64,000 bases of DNA from Bacteroidales bacterium. Its GTDB lineage: Bacteria; Bacteroidota; Bacteroidia; Bacteroidales; UBA932. The stretch is taken from positions 62,001-126,000 of the forward strand of contig JAFROJ010000056.1 of assembly GCA_017429765.1 (NCBI GenBank), in the 5' to 3' direction. Below the pieces are notes generated by a model. The model saw only the letters and a program-made list of their open reading frames with translations, did no database searches and had not been told where the DNA came from. The position numbers and the translations under genes are program-made. Of this stretch, positions 40,880-51,774 are shown in pieces; the first letter of the stretch is position 1, and each line of letters starts with the position of its first letter.

Positions 40880-43051
40880 GGCGAAAGAGTCTTTCCTCTT
40901 CCAGTCCCCCGGGCCAAACCAGCCGCCGGAGTCGTAAGTCGGGTCGTGGAGTTTCACTCCCAGGTCAAGACGCAGGATCAGGAAACTGAGATCCACCCTG
41001 ACTCCCCCGCCCCAGTCGGCGGCTATGCTCTCGAGGAAGTTCTCCTGCTTGAATATGGAGCCTCCGTCATCGAAGTCGTCATGATACCACACGTTACCGA
41101 CATCGAGGAACAGGGCGCCCTGGAGTTTCCAGAATAGAGGGAACCTGTACTCGGCGTTGGCCTCAAGCTTGACGTCTCCCGACTGGCTCGGGATGACGAG
41201 CTCCTCTATGGCTTTGGTTCTTCCCGGGCCGAGGGTGCGGGCCTGCCAGCCCCTCATGCTGTTCGCTCCCCCGCTGTAGAATTGCTTCTCGAAAGGCACT
41301 GTGACGGAATTGCCGTAGCCGTGCCCGATTCCACCCAAGAGCCTGAACGCCAAGGCCTGGTCGTCTCTCCGGCCGAACACGAAGGTTTCCCCGAGGGTCA
41401 GCTCGGCCCGTACATATTGGGAATAAGGGATCCCCCAGATCAACTTGTCCCCGAACTCGTCAGTCTTCATGGAGTCGTTGAACAGACTCAGGACGTTACC
41501 CGAGGCGTCCAGTTGCAGCCTGGCGTATTTGTACGACACTTTGGGGTTGACATCCGGGCAGGTCGTGTAGTAGAGGGTCGTTCCCGAACCCATGTCAAAG
41601 TGGTCGATGTAGGCGTTCCACATGAAGAGGTTGGATCCGAGGACATCGTAGAAAGACGGGTCGATGTCCTGAAGGCGGATTATCTTGGCCTGGAAAGGAT
41701 AGAACTGATACATGAAGCGCCCCCTGGACAAGGTCCCGGAGTAGCCGAATGAAGTCGATATCTGCGTCCTGGTGTATTCAGGACGGTTCTGGTAAGTGAA
41801 TGACGCGTTGATCTCCGTCCTCGGGACACTCGGCCCTCCGAAAAGGGAGTTGGGGAGCCCTAGGAACTCGGGGAAGCTGAGGCCGCTGGAGAAACCGAAC
41901 TCGTTGGACCGGACGCTCCTGTCGTCGCGCTTGAACTGGAAATTGCCCATGAAGCCCAGATTGAGCCATTGTCCCCCGTGGAATATGTTCTTATGGAAAT
42001 AGTTGACCTGGGGCGACACCCCGATGAGTCCTGTCGAGTTGGTCGAGCCTTCCAGGTTGACTTTGAAGCCTTGCATCCTCGAGCGGGTCAGGTTGATGTC
42101 GCAATCCACTATGTCGGCCGTGTCACGAGGGTCGAGGGAGATGTTGACCCCGCTGAAAAGTTTCATCGCCGACAGTCGTGAGTAGGTGTCGCTGACCGAC
42201 TTCTCGTCGTACATGGCTCCCGGGCGGATAACATTCATGTCCTGAAGGACCCTGTCGTTGAATCTCAGGTCCTTGTCCCAGGAGAAGGTGACATCGCCGA
42301 AGGTGTATTTCCTGAAAGTCCTGGCGCTCTCGGGAGACTGGTTACGGGTGTATTCCCTGATGAACATGACGAGGTCGGCCGTGTCTTTCCTCAGCAGGGT
42401 GTCGGCCTCGAATGAGTAGTAGTTCTTGGAGAAGCCGAACCAGCCGTTCCTCCTCATCCAGGAGGCGGATCTCTCGGTCTCGCTCTCAAGTGAGGATTCC
42501 GAGAGATAATCCCCGGGCTTGATCGAGAGGTTGAGAGTGTCAGCCATGAAGTCTTTCTCGAACTCCCCTTCCGGGACCGAATAGGTGATGTTCCCTATCT
42601 TGTAGCGTTTCCCGGGAGTGACAGTGTACTTGACCACGACATTCTTCCCGTCCACACTGACGGCGCTCTCCACGTCGGAATTGTAGTAGCCGAGATATTC
42701 AAGGTGCCTGGCGATGTTGGATTTGGAGGCCTCGACCATCGAGGGGTCGTAGACGACAGGGGCGACGCCTATCTTCCGGAGTATCTTGCTGGAGAACCTG
42801 GTCGTGTCCCTGCCCGACATGTTGTACAATTGAAGGAAGGGGTTCCAGCCGAAGACAAGGTAGGTGTTGGATTTCTGCTGGACGTATTTCTCGGCCTCCT
42901 TGGGATTCAGGTCTCCTCTCCCCTTCACCTCGACCTTGTTCCTTGCGAGGCGGAACTGACCGTCCTCCAGCGACCGTGTCGTGGAGCAGGAGAAACTCAG
43001 CGCCGCGGCGGCGAGAACCGATAGTATCGCGATGGACGATTTTGGGGCCAT
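40850..43051 (-). CDS. tamL: TamL-type BamA-family outer-membrane lipoprotein
   Basis: A 733-residue Omp85-superfamily protein. Seen: lipoprotein signal with LSFSC (Cys about residue 22), POTRA repeats in the first 300 residues (GWNPFLQLYNMSG, ARHLEYLGYYNSDVESAV, VTPGKRYKIGNITYSV), then the bacterial surface antigen barrel with FYSGGANSMRGWQARTLGPG, the conserved 'GG....RG' loop motif, and DFDDGG..., ending GVGYPF with a terminal aromatic. In Bacteroidota the BamA-like lipoprotein partner of TamB is named TamL; lipidation and POTRA number support that over BamA itself. No TamB gene lies in the window. Convergent overlap with rlmD of 30 bases. A TATTTTTG box sits 8-15 bases upstream of its ATG. 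Confidence 0.85.
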   Translation of the reverse strand: MAPKSSIAILSVLAAAALSFSCSTTRSLEDGQFRLARNKVEVKGRGDLNPKEAEKYVQQKSNTYLVFGWNPFLQLYNMSGRDTTRFSSKILRKIGVAPVVYDPSMVEASKSNIARHLEYLGYYNSDVESAVSVDGKNVVVKYTVTPGKRYKIGNITYSVPEGEFEKDFMADTLNLSIKPGDYLSESSLESETERSASWMRRNGWFGFSKNYYSFEADTLLRKDTADLVMFIREYTRNQSPESARTFRKYTFGDVTFSWDKDLRFNDRVLQDMNVIRPGAMYDEKSVSDTYSRLSAMKLFSGVNISLDPRDTADIVDCDINLTRSRMQGFKVNLEGSTNSTGLIGVSPQVNYFHKNIFHGGQWLNLGFMGNFQFKRDDRSVRSNEFGFSSGLSFPEFLGLPNSLFGGPSVPRTEINASFTYQNRPEYTRTQISTSFGYSGTLSRGRFMYQFYPFQAKIIRLQDIDPSFYDVLGSNLFMWNAYIDHFDMGSGTTLYYTTCPDVNPKVSYKYARLQLDASGNVLSLFNDSMKTDEFGDKLIWGIPYSQYVRAELTLGETFVFGRRDDQALAFRLLGGIGHGYGNSVTVPFEKQFYSGGANSMRGWQARTLGPGRTKAIEELVIPSQSGDVKLEANAEYRFPLFWKLQGALFLDVGNVWYHDDFDDGGSIFKQENFLESIAADWGGGVRVDLSFLILRLDLGVKLHDPTYDSGGWFGPGDWKRKDSFALHFGVGYPF

Positions 43052-43058
43052 GATTCCA

Positions 43059-43087
43059 CAAAAATAAAAAGAATATTAATATATTTG
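43059..43087. promoter_or_regulatory. Divergent -7 boxes for TamL (minus) and TrmH-type gene (plus)
   Basis: Minus strand TATTTTTG (complement of 43059-43066) lies only 8 bases from the TamL ATG; plus strand TATATTTG at 43080-43087 lies 24 bases from ATG 43112. Both match TAnnTTTG; -33 elements are not clear. The plus box excludes the ATG at 43085 as start of the methyltransferase. Confidence 0.4.
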
Positions 43088-43111
43088 TTAATCATCCGCA
43101 GACTGTTTTTT

Positions 43112-43873
43112 ATGAGCATCCCCGTTTCCAACAACGAAATCAAGTTTGTCAGGTCTCTAGAGCAGAAGAAGTTCAGGGACGCGAACGGCATGTTTGTGGT
43201 GGAGGGCGAGAAACTTGTGGAGGAGGCGCTGCGCTCCTCTTTCGAGGTTTTCAGGTGCTACCGGACCAGTGAGATCGGCCAGACCGCCATGTCCAGGATG
43301 ACGCTCCTGAGCGCCCCCTCCCCTGCCCTTGCCGTTATTAAAAAACCGGGAAACCTTGACATTCAAGATCTTTCCTTCTTCTCTCTTCCCGAGAAAGGAT
43401 TGTTTCTCGCCCTGGACGGGATCAGGGATCCCGGCAACCTCGGGACAATTCTCAGGATCGCTGACTGGTTCGGGATCGACGCGGTCTTCGCCTCGAGGGA
43501 CACTGTGGATGTGTTCAACCCCAAAGTGGTCCAGGCGACGATGGGGGCCATATTCAGGGTGAAGTTCCATTATTGCGACATCCCAAAGCTCTGCCGCTTC
43601 GTCACCTTGTCCGGCGGGGACGCCTACGGGACCTTTCTTGACGGGGAGGACATTTATTCCAAGACCCTTAACTCCGGACTCTCAACGAAGTCACTGATCG
43701 TGATCGGGAACGAGTCGTCCGGGATCTCGAGGGAGGTGGAGGCGACAGTTTCCGAGAGATTGCTTATACCTCCCTACCCCGCGGATGAGAGAGGATCGGA
43801 ATCGCTGAACGCGGCGGTGGCCACAGCCGTGGCGGTGGCTGAGTTCAGGAGACAGATAACATCGAAAGCCTGA
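43112..43873 (+). CDS. TrmH/SpoU-family RNA 2'-O-methyltransferase
   Basis: A 253-residue SPOUT methyltransferase. Seen: N-terminal substrate-binding part FRDANGMFVVEGEKLVEEAL (usual 'F.VEG.k.v.Eal'), then the knotted SAM domain with motif 1 LDGIRDPGNLGTILRIADWFG, the middle ASRDTVDVFNPKVVQATMGAIFRV (in parts), motif 2 LIVIGNESSGIS and motif 3 ERLLIPPYPADERGSESLNAAVATAVAVAEF (in parts; canonical 'I.m.g...SLNVs.A'). An insertion (ADERG) lengthens motif 3. Target RNA unknown; RlmB-like 23S G2251 is one option. The large PPDK_N-domain gene begins two bases after its stop. Confidence 0.88.
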   Translation: MSIPVSNNEIKFVRSLEQKKFRDANGMFVVEGEKLVEEALRSSFEVFRCYRTSEIGQTAMSRMTLLSAPSPALAVIKKPGNLDIQDLSFFSLPEKGLFLALDGIRDPGNLGTILRIADWFGIDAVFASRDTVDVFNPKVVQATMGAIFRVKFHYCDIPKLCRFVTLSGGDAYGTFLDGEDIYSKTLNSGLSTKSLIVIGNESSGISREVEATVSERLLIPPYPADERGSESLNAAVATAVAVAEFRRQITSKA

Positions 43874-43874
43874 T

Positions 43875-46802
43875 ATGAACGAGGAATCCTTGATGCGGCA
43901 CAGGATCAAGAGGATCCTGATGATCTGCAGCAACTACGACGCTTTCACTCTCGAGGAGGACGGAAGGATCGAGAGCCAGATTGTCAACGAGTACCGGGAA
44001 CTGAATCTTAGCAACCCTCCCACCTTTGTGTGGGCGAATTCATCGCGGGATGCCGGGAGCATCCTTGAACTGGACCCGGAGATCGACATGATCATCTGCA
44101 TGTACAACGAGAGGGACAAGGGTGTGTTCGACTTCGCAGCGGGCCTCAAGAGGCGCGGGAGCGAGATCCCCTTCATAATGCTGATCCACTATTCAAAGGC
44201 TGTCAGGCAGAGAATCTTCGAGAACGACCGTTCCGGCATCGATCTCGTGTTCAGCTGGCACGGCAACGCTGACCTGATCCTGGCCATCGTGAAGCTGATA
44301 GAGGACTCGGCGAACGCCGAGAACGATGTCTTCGGGGTCGGGGTCAGAGTCATCCTGCTCGTGGAGGACTCGGTGCGTTACTATTCCACCTATCTTCCTG
44401 AGTTATACAAGCTTCTTATCAACCAGAGCCGGGAGTTTCTGACCGAGTTCCTGAACGACGACCAGAAGAAATACCGCAAGCGCTCCAGGCCGAAGATCCT
44501 GCTCGCGACATGCTATGACGACGCTCTCGAGTGCTTCGAGAAATACAAGGAGAACCTCATGGGCGTGATCTCCGATGTGGGCATGGTGATCCATAAGGGG
44601 GACAGCGGGAAGAATGAGAAGCTTGACGCGGGGCTTGACCTCGTAAGGCTGATAAAGGAATATGACCCGCTCATGCCAGTGCTGCTGCAATCCTCCCAAG
44701 GCAGCATCGCCAAGGTCGCCGAGGAGCTCGGGGTCGGTTTCCTCAAGAAATTCTCAAGGACTCTATTCATGCAGCTGGGAGACTACATGAAAGAGGAGTT
44801 CGGGTTCGGGGATTTCGTGTTCAAGGACACCACCGGGAACGAGTATGGCAGGGCCTCAAGCCTGACCCAGCTGGAGAAGATAATCGGCGGGATCCCGGAC
44901 AATATCCTTGTGAGCAACACGTCCAGGAACATGTTCTCCAAGTGGCTCTACGCCCGCGGCCTTTTCGACCTCGCCGACACTTTCAAGGCTGAGCATCACA
45001 CTGACGCGGCCGAGTTCAGGAGTTTCCTCCTCGAACGCATCGGGCGCTACCACCAGTCTTTGGGACAGGGTGTGATCGCTGAGTTCAAGGAAGACCGCTA
45101 CACGGATTATTTCTGGTTCGCCAGGATGGGAGACGGCTCCCTCGGCGGCAAAGCCAGAGGACTGGCTTTCCTGAACCATCTTGTGCTAAAATATTCATTG
45201 TCCGACAAGTACCCGGGAATGAGGGTGGCTATCCCCAGGACAGCCGTCGTGACCACGGAATGGTTCGACAGGTTCATAGTCGAGAACGGGCTTCAATACG
45301 TGATCGACTCCGAGCTTTCTGACGATGAGATTCTGTCGGAGTTCGTGGCCTCCCCCCTGCCCCAGGAGCTCCTGATGATGCTTAAGGCCTTTGTAAGGAC
45401 AGTGACGACCCCTCTGGCGGTCAGGTCCAGCTCCAAGCTCGAGGACAGCGACTTCCAGCCTTTCGCCGGGGTCTACTCGACTTACATGTGTCCCCTGGTC
45501 GAGAACAAGGACAGGATGCTCAGGGAGATCACCAAGGCGATCAAGAGCGTTTACGCCTCAACCTATTTCGCAGGCAGCCGCGCCTACATCCAGGCCAGCG
45601 GCAACCTTATCGGAGAGGAGAAAATGGCCATAATCATACAGAGCATCTGCGGCACCTCCCACGGCGACGATTTCTACCCGATGCTCTCCGGCGTGGCCAG
45701 GTCTCTTAACGCTTACCCTATCGGGGCTGAGAAGCCGGGAGACGGGGTCATGAACGTGGCCTTCGGGCTCGGGAAAACAGTCGTGGACGGCGGCAGGACC
45801 TTAAGGGTCAACCCCAAGACACCGAAGAAGATATTGCAGCTCTCCTCCCCATCCCTCTCCATGAGGGACACCCAGAATGAGATGTATGTCCTTGACAACA
45901 GGCCAGGCTCTTTCAAGATCTCAAGGAACGACGGTGTCAATCTCCGGAGAATCCCTGTCACGGAGGCTCTTGAGAAGTATGACAGGCCTGAGCTGGTGGT
46001 TTCCACCTACATTGCCTCTGACGACAGGATGCAGCCTGGAATGAACGCGCGAGGGCCCAGGGTCATTTCCTTCGACGGGATATTCCAGTACGACCGCTTC
46101 CCCCTCGCGAGGGCGATGTCGGAGATCATGGACATCTGCCGTTCTGAGCTGATGTCCGAGGTCGAGATTGAGTTCGCTATGGACCCCGTGCCGGGAACCG
46201 CCGGGAAAGAGGCTGTGCTTCAATTACTTCAGGTTCGTCCGGTCTCGGAATCCACCACGGGCGGGAACATGACCCTGGCTGAGGTCTCCGGGAATATGTC
46301 CGAGGCGCTCGTCGAGAGTGACAACGCTCTCGGGAACGGACTCTTCGGGGATTCAGGACACATCGTGATCATCATGCCGGAGGCCTTCGACAAGATGAGG
46401 ACAAGGGAGATGGCTGAGGAGATATCAGAGATCAACTCGCGCATGGCGGCCGAGGGCAACTCTTATTTCCTGATAGGTCCCGGGAGATGGGGCTCATCAA
46501 TCCCGACTCTCGGTGTGCCTGTCGCCTGGACGGATATCTCGGCGGCCAGGATGGTCGTGGAATATGGGATGGACGGGTTCAGGATTGAGCCGAGCCAAGG
46601 CACCCACTTCTTCCAGAACATCACCTCCCTTGGCGTGGGATACCTCTCGGTCGACGAGTACGCCGGCTCCGGCAGGGTCGATTTCGGGGCTATCAAGTCG
46701 TTGAATATGACCTATGAAGGTAAATTCGCCAATGTCTACGAGGTCGATGGTTTGAAAGGATTCATCGACAGGGAGACAGGAAAGGCGATAATCGGACGCT
46801 GA
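43875..46802 (+). CDS. Receiver-like / pyruvate-phosphate-dikinase N-terminal domain protein of unknown function
   Basis: A 975-residue cytosolic protein. Residues about 10-135 and 155-305 look like two response-regulator receiver folds: the second has VILLVEDSVRYYS near 158 and GVISDVGMV near 229, where the phospho-acceptor Asp would sit. From about 415 the ATP-binding domain of PPDK/PEP synthase follows: DGSLGGKARGLAFLNHL, PLAVRSSSKLEDSDFQPFAGVYS (in parts), LLQVRP near 780. After this comes a 190-residue tail with LIGPGRWGSSIPTLGVPVAW and SQGTHFFQNITSLGVGY. The PPDK phospho-histidine swivel domain and the PEP-binding barrel are absent, so it cannot be an ordinary PEP synthase or PPDK. It is often annotated as PEP/pyruvate-binding protein. 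Followed one base later by a GH13 amylase. Confidence 0.75.
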   Translation: MNEESLMRHRIKRILMICSNYDAFTLEEDGRIESQIVNEYRELNLSNPPTFVWANSSRDAGSILELDPEIDMIICMYNERDKGVFDFAAGLKRRGSEIPFIMLIHYSKAVRQRIFENDRSGIDLVFSWHGNADLILAIVKLIEDSANAENDVFGVGVRVILLVEDSVRYYSTYLPELYKLLINQSREFLTEFLNDDQKKYRKRSRPKILLATCYDDALECFEKYKENLMGVISDVGMVIHKGDSGKNEKLDAGLDLVRLIKEYDPLMPVLLQSSQGSIAKVAEELGVGFLKKFSRTLFMQLGDYMKEEFGFGDFVFKDTTGNEYGRASSLTQLEKIIGGIPDNILVSNTSRNMFSKWLYARGLFDLADTFKAEHHTDAAEFRSFLLERIGRYHQSLGQGVIAEFKEDRYTDYFWFARMGDGSLGGKARGLAFLNHLVLKYSLSDKYPGMRVAIPRTAVVTTEWFDRFIVENGLQYVIDSELSDDEILSEFVASPLPQELLMMLKAFVRTVTTPLAVRSSSKLEDSDFQPFAGVYSTYMCPLVENKDRMLREITKAIKSVYASTYFAGSRAYIQASGNLIGEEKMAIIIQSICGTSHGDDFYPMLSGVARSLNAYPIGAEKPGDGVMNVAFGLGKTVVDGGRTLRVNPKTPKKILQLSSPSLSMRDTQNEMYVLDNRPGSFKISRNDGVNLRRIPVTEALEKYDRPELVVSTYIASDDRMQPGMNARGPRVISFDGIFQYDRFPLARAMSEIMDICRSELMSEVEIEFAMDPVPGTAGKEAVLQLLQVRPVSESTTGGNMTLAEVSGNMSEALVESDNALGNGLFGDSGHIVIIMPEAFDKMRTREMAEEISEINSRMAAEGNSYFLIGPGRWGSSIPTLGVPVAWTDISAARMVVEYGMDGFRIEPSQGTHFFQNITSLGVGYLSVDEYAGSGRVDFGAIKSLNMTYEGKFANVYEVDGLKGFIDRETGKAIIGR

Positions 46803-46803
46803 C

Positions 46804-48396
46804 ATGAGCGAGGGGAAGATGATAATCTACCAGATGCTTCCCAGACTTTGGGGGAACATGGGTTGTGACTATGCGCGCTCAGGTACTCTCGAGGAGAACG
46901 GATGCGGGAAATTCAGCAAGATCGACGACAAGTCATTGACTTATCTTAAAGGACTTGGAGTGACTCATGTCTGGTACACCGGGGTCATCAGGCACGCCAC
47001 TACCGAGTCTTTCGAAGGCTGTCCCGCTTCCAATCCTATGGTCGTGAAGGGAAAGGCTGGTTCACCCTACGCTATTGTAGATTATTTCGACGTCAACCCC
47101 TATCTCGCTGAGAATCCAGCGGATAGAATGGGCGAGTTTGAGTCTTTAGTTAATAGGACACACGCGCGTGGAATCAAGGTTATAATCGATTTCATCCCCA
47201 ATCATGTCTCAAGAGATTACGGGAAGGTCGGGATTGTCCGGGAGCCTGACGAGGGGACGCTCGGGGCCGAGGATGACTCGACTGTTCATTGGCGCCCGGA
47301 AAACGACTTCTTCTACTACCCTGGCCAAGAGCTGACGCTTCCGGTCCGCTCTCCGTCGGGCGGCGCTTTCGGATCTTATCATGAGTATCCGGCGAAAGCC
47401 TCGGGAAACATCTTTTCCCCTTCGCCGGGTGTGAATGACTGGTATGAGACCATAAGGCTGAACTATTGCGACTTCCACACCAAGACCTGGAACAGGATGC
47501 TGGAGATAGTCCGCTATTGGTGCGGCAAGGGGGTTGACGGTTTCCGGTGCGACATGGTCGAGATGGTGCCTTGGCAGTTCATGAAGTGGCTGATCTCATC
47601 GGTCAAAAAAGAGTTCCCTGACGTGTTGTTCATAGCCGAAGTCTATCGGAAAGACCTTTACCGTCATTATGTGGGCGAGGTGGGATTCGACTACCTCTAC
47701 GACAAGTCGGGTCTATATGACATCTTAAGGGCGATTGTCGAGGGACATGGCACAACCAAGTCGATAACATCCAATTGGCAGTCTCTGGGTGACCTCCAGC
47801 CTCATATGCTGAATTTCCTCGAGAACCATGACGAGCAAAGGTTCGCCTCGAGGTTTTTCGCGGGAAGCGCCGGCAAGGCGGGCGCCCCCTTGTGCGTGAG
47901 CCTCATGTTCAACACGGCCCCTTTCATGATCTATTCAGGTGAGGAGTTGGGGGAACGCGGCGAGGACGAGGAAGGCTTCAGTGGGCTTGACGGCAGGACA
48001 TCGATATTCGATTGGTGGTCTCCCGGGTCAACGGCGGGGCTTTATGAGTATCTCCAAACAAATAAACCATTCTTTGGATTCGACCCCGGGACACTGTCAT
48101 TATTCATCGATTCGCTCGAGTTGGCGGGACGACCCGTTGTGGCCGCCGGAATGACATACGACCTATGCTACTGTAACATGGACTCCCCCGGCTTCGACCC
48201 GGACCGTCATTTCGTGTTCGCCCGCTCCCTCGACGGCGAATCCCTGCTGTTCGCCTGTAACTTCTCGGGAGAGGACGCTGACATCCTCGTTAAAATCCCC
48301 GCCGAGGCGGTCGCCTTCATGGGGCTTAAAAAAACGGAGGCGTTCGAGGTGAACGTCTCCGTGAAAGCGTACGGGTACTCTGTCTTACCAGTTTAA
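46804..48396 (+). CDS. Cytoplasmic alpha-amylase family glycoside hydrolase (GH13)
   Basis: A 530-residue (beta/alpha)8-barrel enzyme acting on alpha-glucans such as glycogen or imported maltodextrins. Seen: IIYQMLPRLWGN at the start of the barrel, GVTHVWYTGVI, region I VIIDFIPNHVSRDY, region II GVDGFRCDMVEMV with nucleophile Asp near residue 248, region III FIAEVYRKD with Glu near 278, region IV FLENHDEQRFAS with Asp near 342. No signal peptide, so it acts inside the cell. C-terminal beta domain present. It begins one base after the PPDK_N-domain gene and overlaps the convergent phosphofructokinase gene by 12 bases, so three genes of carbon metabolism are adjacent. Confidence 0.9.
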   Translation: MSEGKMIIYQMLPRLWGNMGCDYARSGTLEENGCGKFSKIDDKSLTYLKGLGVTHVWYTGVIRHATTESFEGCPASNPMVVKGKAGSPYAIVDYFDVNPYLAENPADRMGEFESLVNRTHARGIKVIIDFIPNHVSRDYGKVGIVREPDEGTLGAEDDSTVHWRPENDFFYYPGQELTLPVRSPSGGAFGSYHEYPAKASGNIFSPSPGVNDWYETIRLNYCDFHTKTWNRMLEIVRYWCGKGVDGFRCDMVEMVPWQFMKWLISSVKKEFPDVLFIAEVYRKDLYRHYVGEVGFDYLYDKSGLYDILRAIVEGHGTTKSITSNWQSLGDLQPHMLNFLENHDEQRFASRFFAGSAGKAGAPLCVSLMFNTAPFMIYSGEELGERGEDEEGFSGLDGRTSIFDWWSPGSTAGLYEYLQTNKPFFGFDPGTLSLFIDSLELAGRPVVAAGMTYDLCYCNMDSPGFDPDRHFVFARSLDGESLLFACNFSGEDADILVKIPAEAVAFMGLKKTEAFEVNVSVKAYGYSVLPV

Positions 48397-49614
48397 TATC
48401 TTCATGAAATCATACTCCTCAGGGTTGGGGACGATGGCTTTCGCGGCCTCGTAGTCCTCGGGTGTGATGTAGTTGCAGATGTGCTTGTAGTAGTTCCTGG
48501 CGATTCCGCCGTCGATGTCGACGCGGCGCGGGGGGATCTTGCCTTCGGCGTTCTGCAGGTCCTTTAGATACAGGGGCTTCGGATCCCCGTTGACGTCGAC
48601 GTAGACCATGCAGCCTGTCTCTCCCTTGGTGAAAAGCTCGTAGACACCAATGGCCAGCTCGGTGCAGTAGGAGAGGTCGTAGGCGACAGGGTCCTGGCAA
48701 CGCACGTCGTAGCCGATCTCGACAGGGCGGGTCTTGACCTTCATGCCGACTTTCTTGAACTCTTTCTCGAGAATATCGTTGAAGAGGACGGCCTTGCTGA
48801 TCTTGCCAAGCTCGGGATGACCGTGCTCGTCGTAGGTCATGTGGACTCCGGTGGCCTTGATGTCCTCAGGATCGAGGTCATGGAAGACACCCTCGGCGAC
48901 AACCACGGTACCGTAGCGGATCCCGAGAAGCCTTCTCTTGAGAATGGCGGAGAGGGTGAGCTTGATGATCTTGTCCACCGAGATGGAGGTCTTGCTGAAC
49001 ATTTCGGGGATAATGGTCATCGGGCAATGGGTAGCCTAGCCGATGCCCAGGGCGAGATGGCCGGCGGAACGTCCCATGGCGGAGATGAGCAGCCAGTTGC
49101 CTGAGGTGCGGGCGTCCTCATAGACGGTGCGGGCGATGTGAGCCCCCTCGTCCTTGGCGGAGTTGAAGCCGAAGGTCGGGGCGTTGTCCGGGAGGGGAAG
49201 GTCATCGTCGATGGTCTTGGGGACATGGATGTTATGGATGGGATAATTCTTCGCCTCAAGGAACTTGGCGATCCTGTTGGCTGTCGAGGCGGTGTCGTCG
49301 CCACCGACAGTCACCAGGAGCTTGACGTTGTTGTCCTGGAAGAGGGAGAGGTTGAAATTATTCTCGAAATCGTTGTCGGTCGGCTTGAAACGGCTCATCT
49401 GGAGGTAGGAGCCTCCCCTGTTGAAGTAAGCGTCAGCCTTGAAGAAATCGATATCCTCGATGCGGGGGTTCTGGTTGAACAGGCCTGTGTAGCCCTCATG
49501 GAGTCCGATGACTCTGTAACCGTTGGTAAGGAAAGTCTTGGCCACTGAGAACACGACTGTGTTCATTCCCGGAGCGGGGCCTCCGCCGCAGAGGATGATG
49601 ATGGAATCTTTCAT
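48385..49614 (-). pseudogene. pfp: PPi-dependent 6-phosphofructokinase interrupted by an in-frame TAG
   Basis: Group-II PPi phosphofructokinase, split into two open frames in the same phase: 49614-49036 (192 residues, ending ...AGHLALGIG, then TAG at 49038-49036) and 49020-48385 (from ATG 49020, 211 residues). Between them the frame reads TAG-ATHCP. Together they give about 409 residues, the family's normal length. First part: CGGGPAPGMN, VTVGGDDTAST (GGDDT marks PPi use), PKTIDDDLPLPD, AMGRSAGHLALG. Second part: TIIPEMF, VVVAEGVFHD, EIGYDVRCQDPVAYD. Nothing else is eroded. A sequencing error, recent nonsense mutation, suppression or restart at 49020 are all possible. The ATG at 49656 lies in the promoter box, so 49614 is the start. 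Confidence 0.85.
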
Positions 49615-49654
49615 GATGATGATATTTGAATTATTATCTGTCTTTCTCGTGGAC

Positions 49655-49704
49655 ACAAATTTAATCCATTTCTGGAAAATATCGGCTATTTTCGTTAAAT
49701 TTGT
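49655..49704. promoter_or_regulatory. Divergent phosphofructokinase / ligA promoter region with inverted -7 boxes
   Basis: ACAAATTTAA (49655-49664) and TTAAATTTGT (49695-49704) are a perfect 10-base inverted repeat with a 30-base spacer. Read outward each arm is TAAATTTG: toward the phosphofructokinase gene (42 bases before ATG 49614) and toward ligA (25 bases before ATG 49729). The leftward box continues as TAAATTTGTGTCC, identical to the flavodiiron promoter box at 38224-38236. Confidence 0.5.
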
Positions 49705-49713
49705 ATTTTATAA

Positions 49714-51771
<2,058 letters not shown>

Positions 51772-51774
51772 GCC

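Noticed and set aside
43875..46802. Phosphoenolpyruvate synthase or PPDK call
   Set aside because: Only the ATP-binding domain is present; phospho-His swivel and PEP-binding barrel are missing.
49036..49038. Genome-wide TAG recoding as an explanation of the split phosphofructokinase
   Set aside because: yajC, glpB, tatA and others end with TAG at the expected C-termini, so TAG is a normal stop here.
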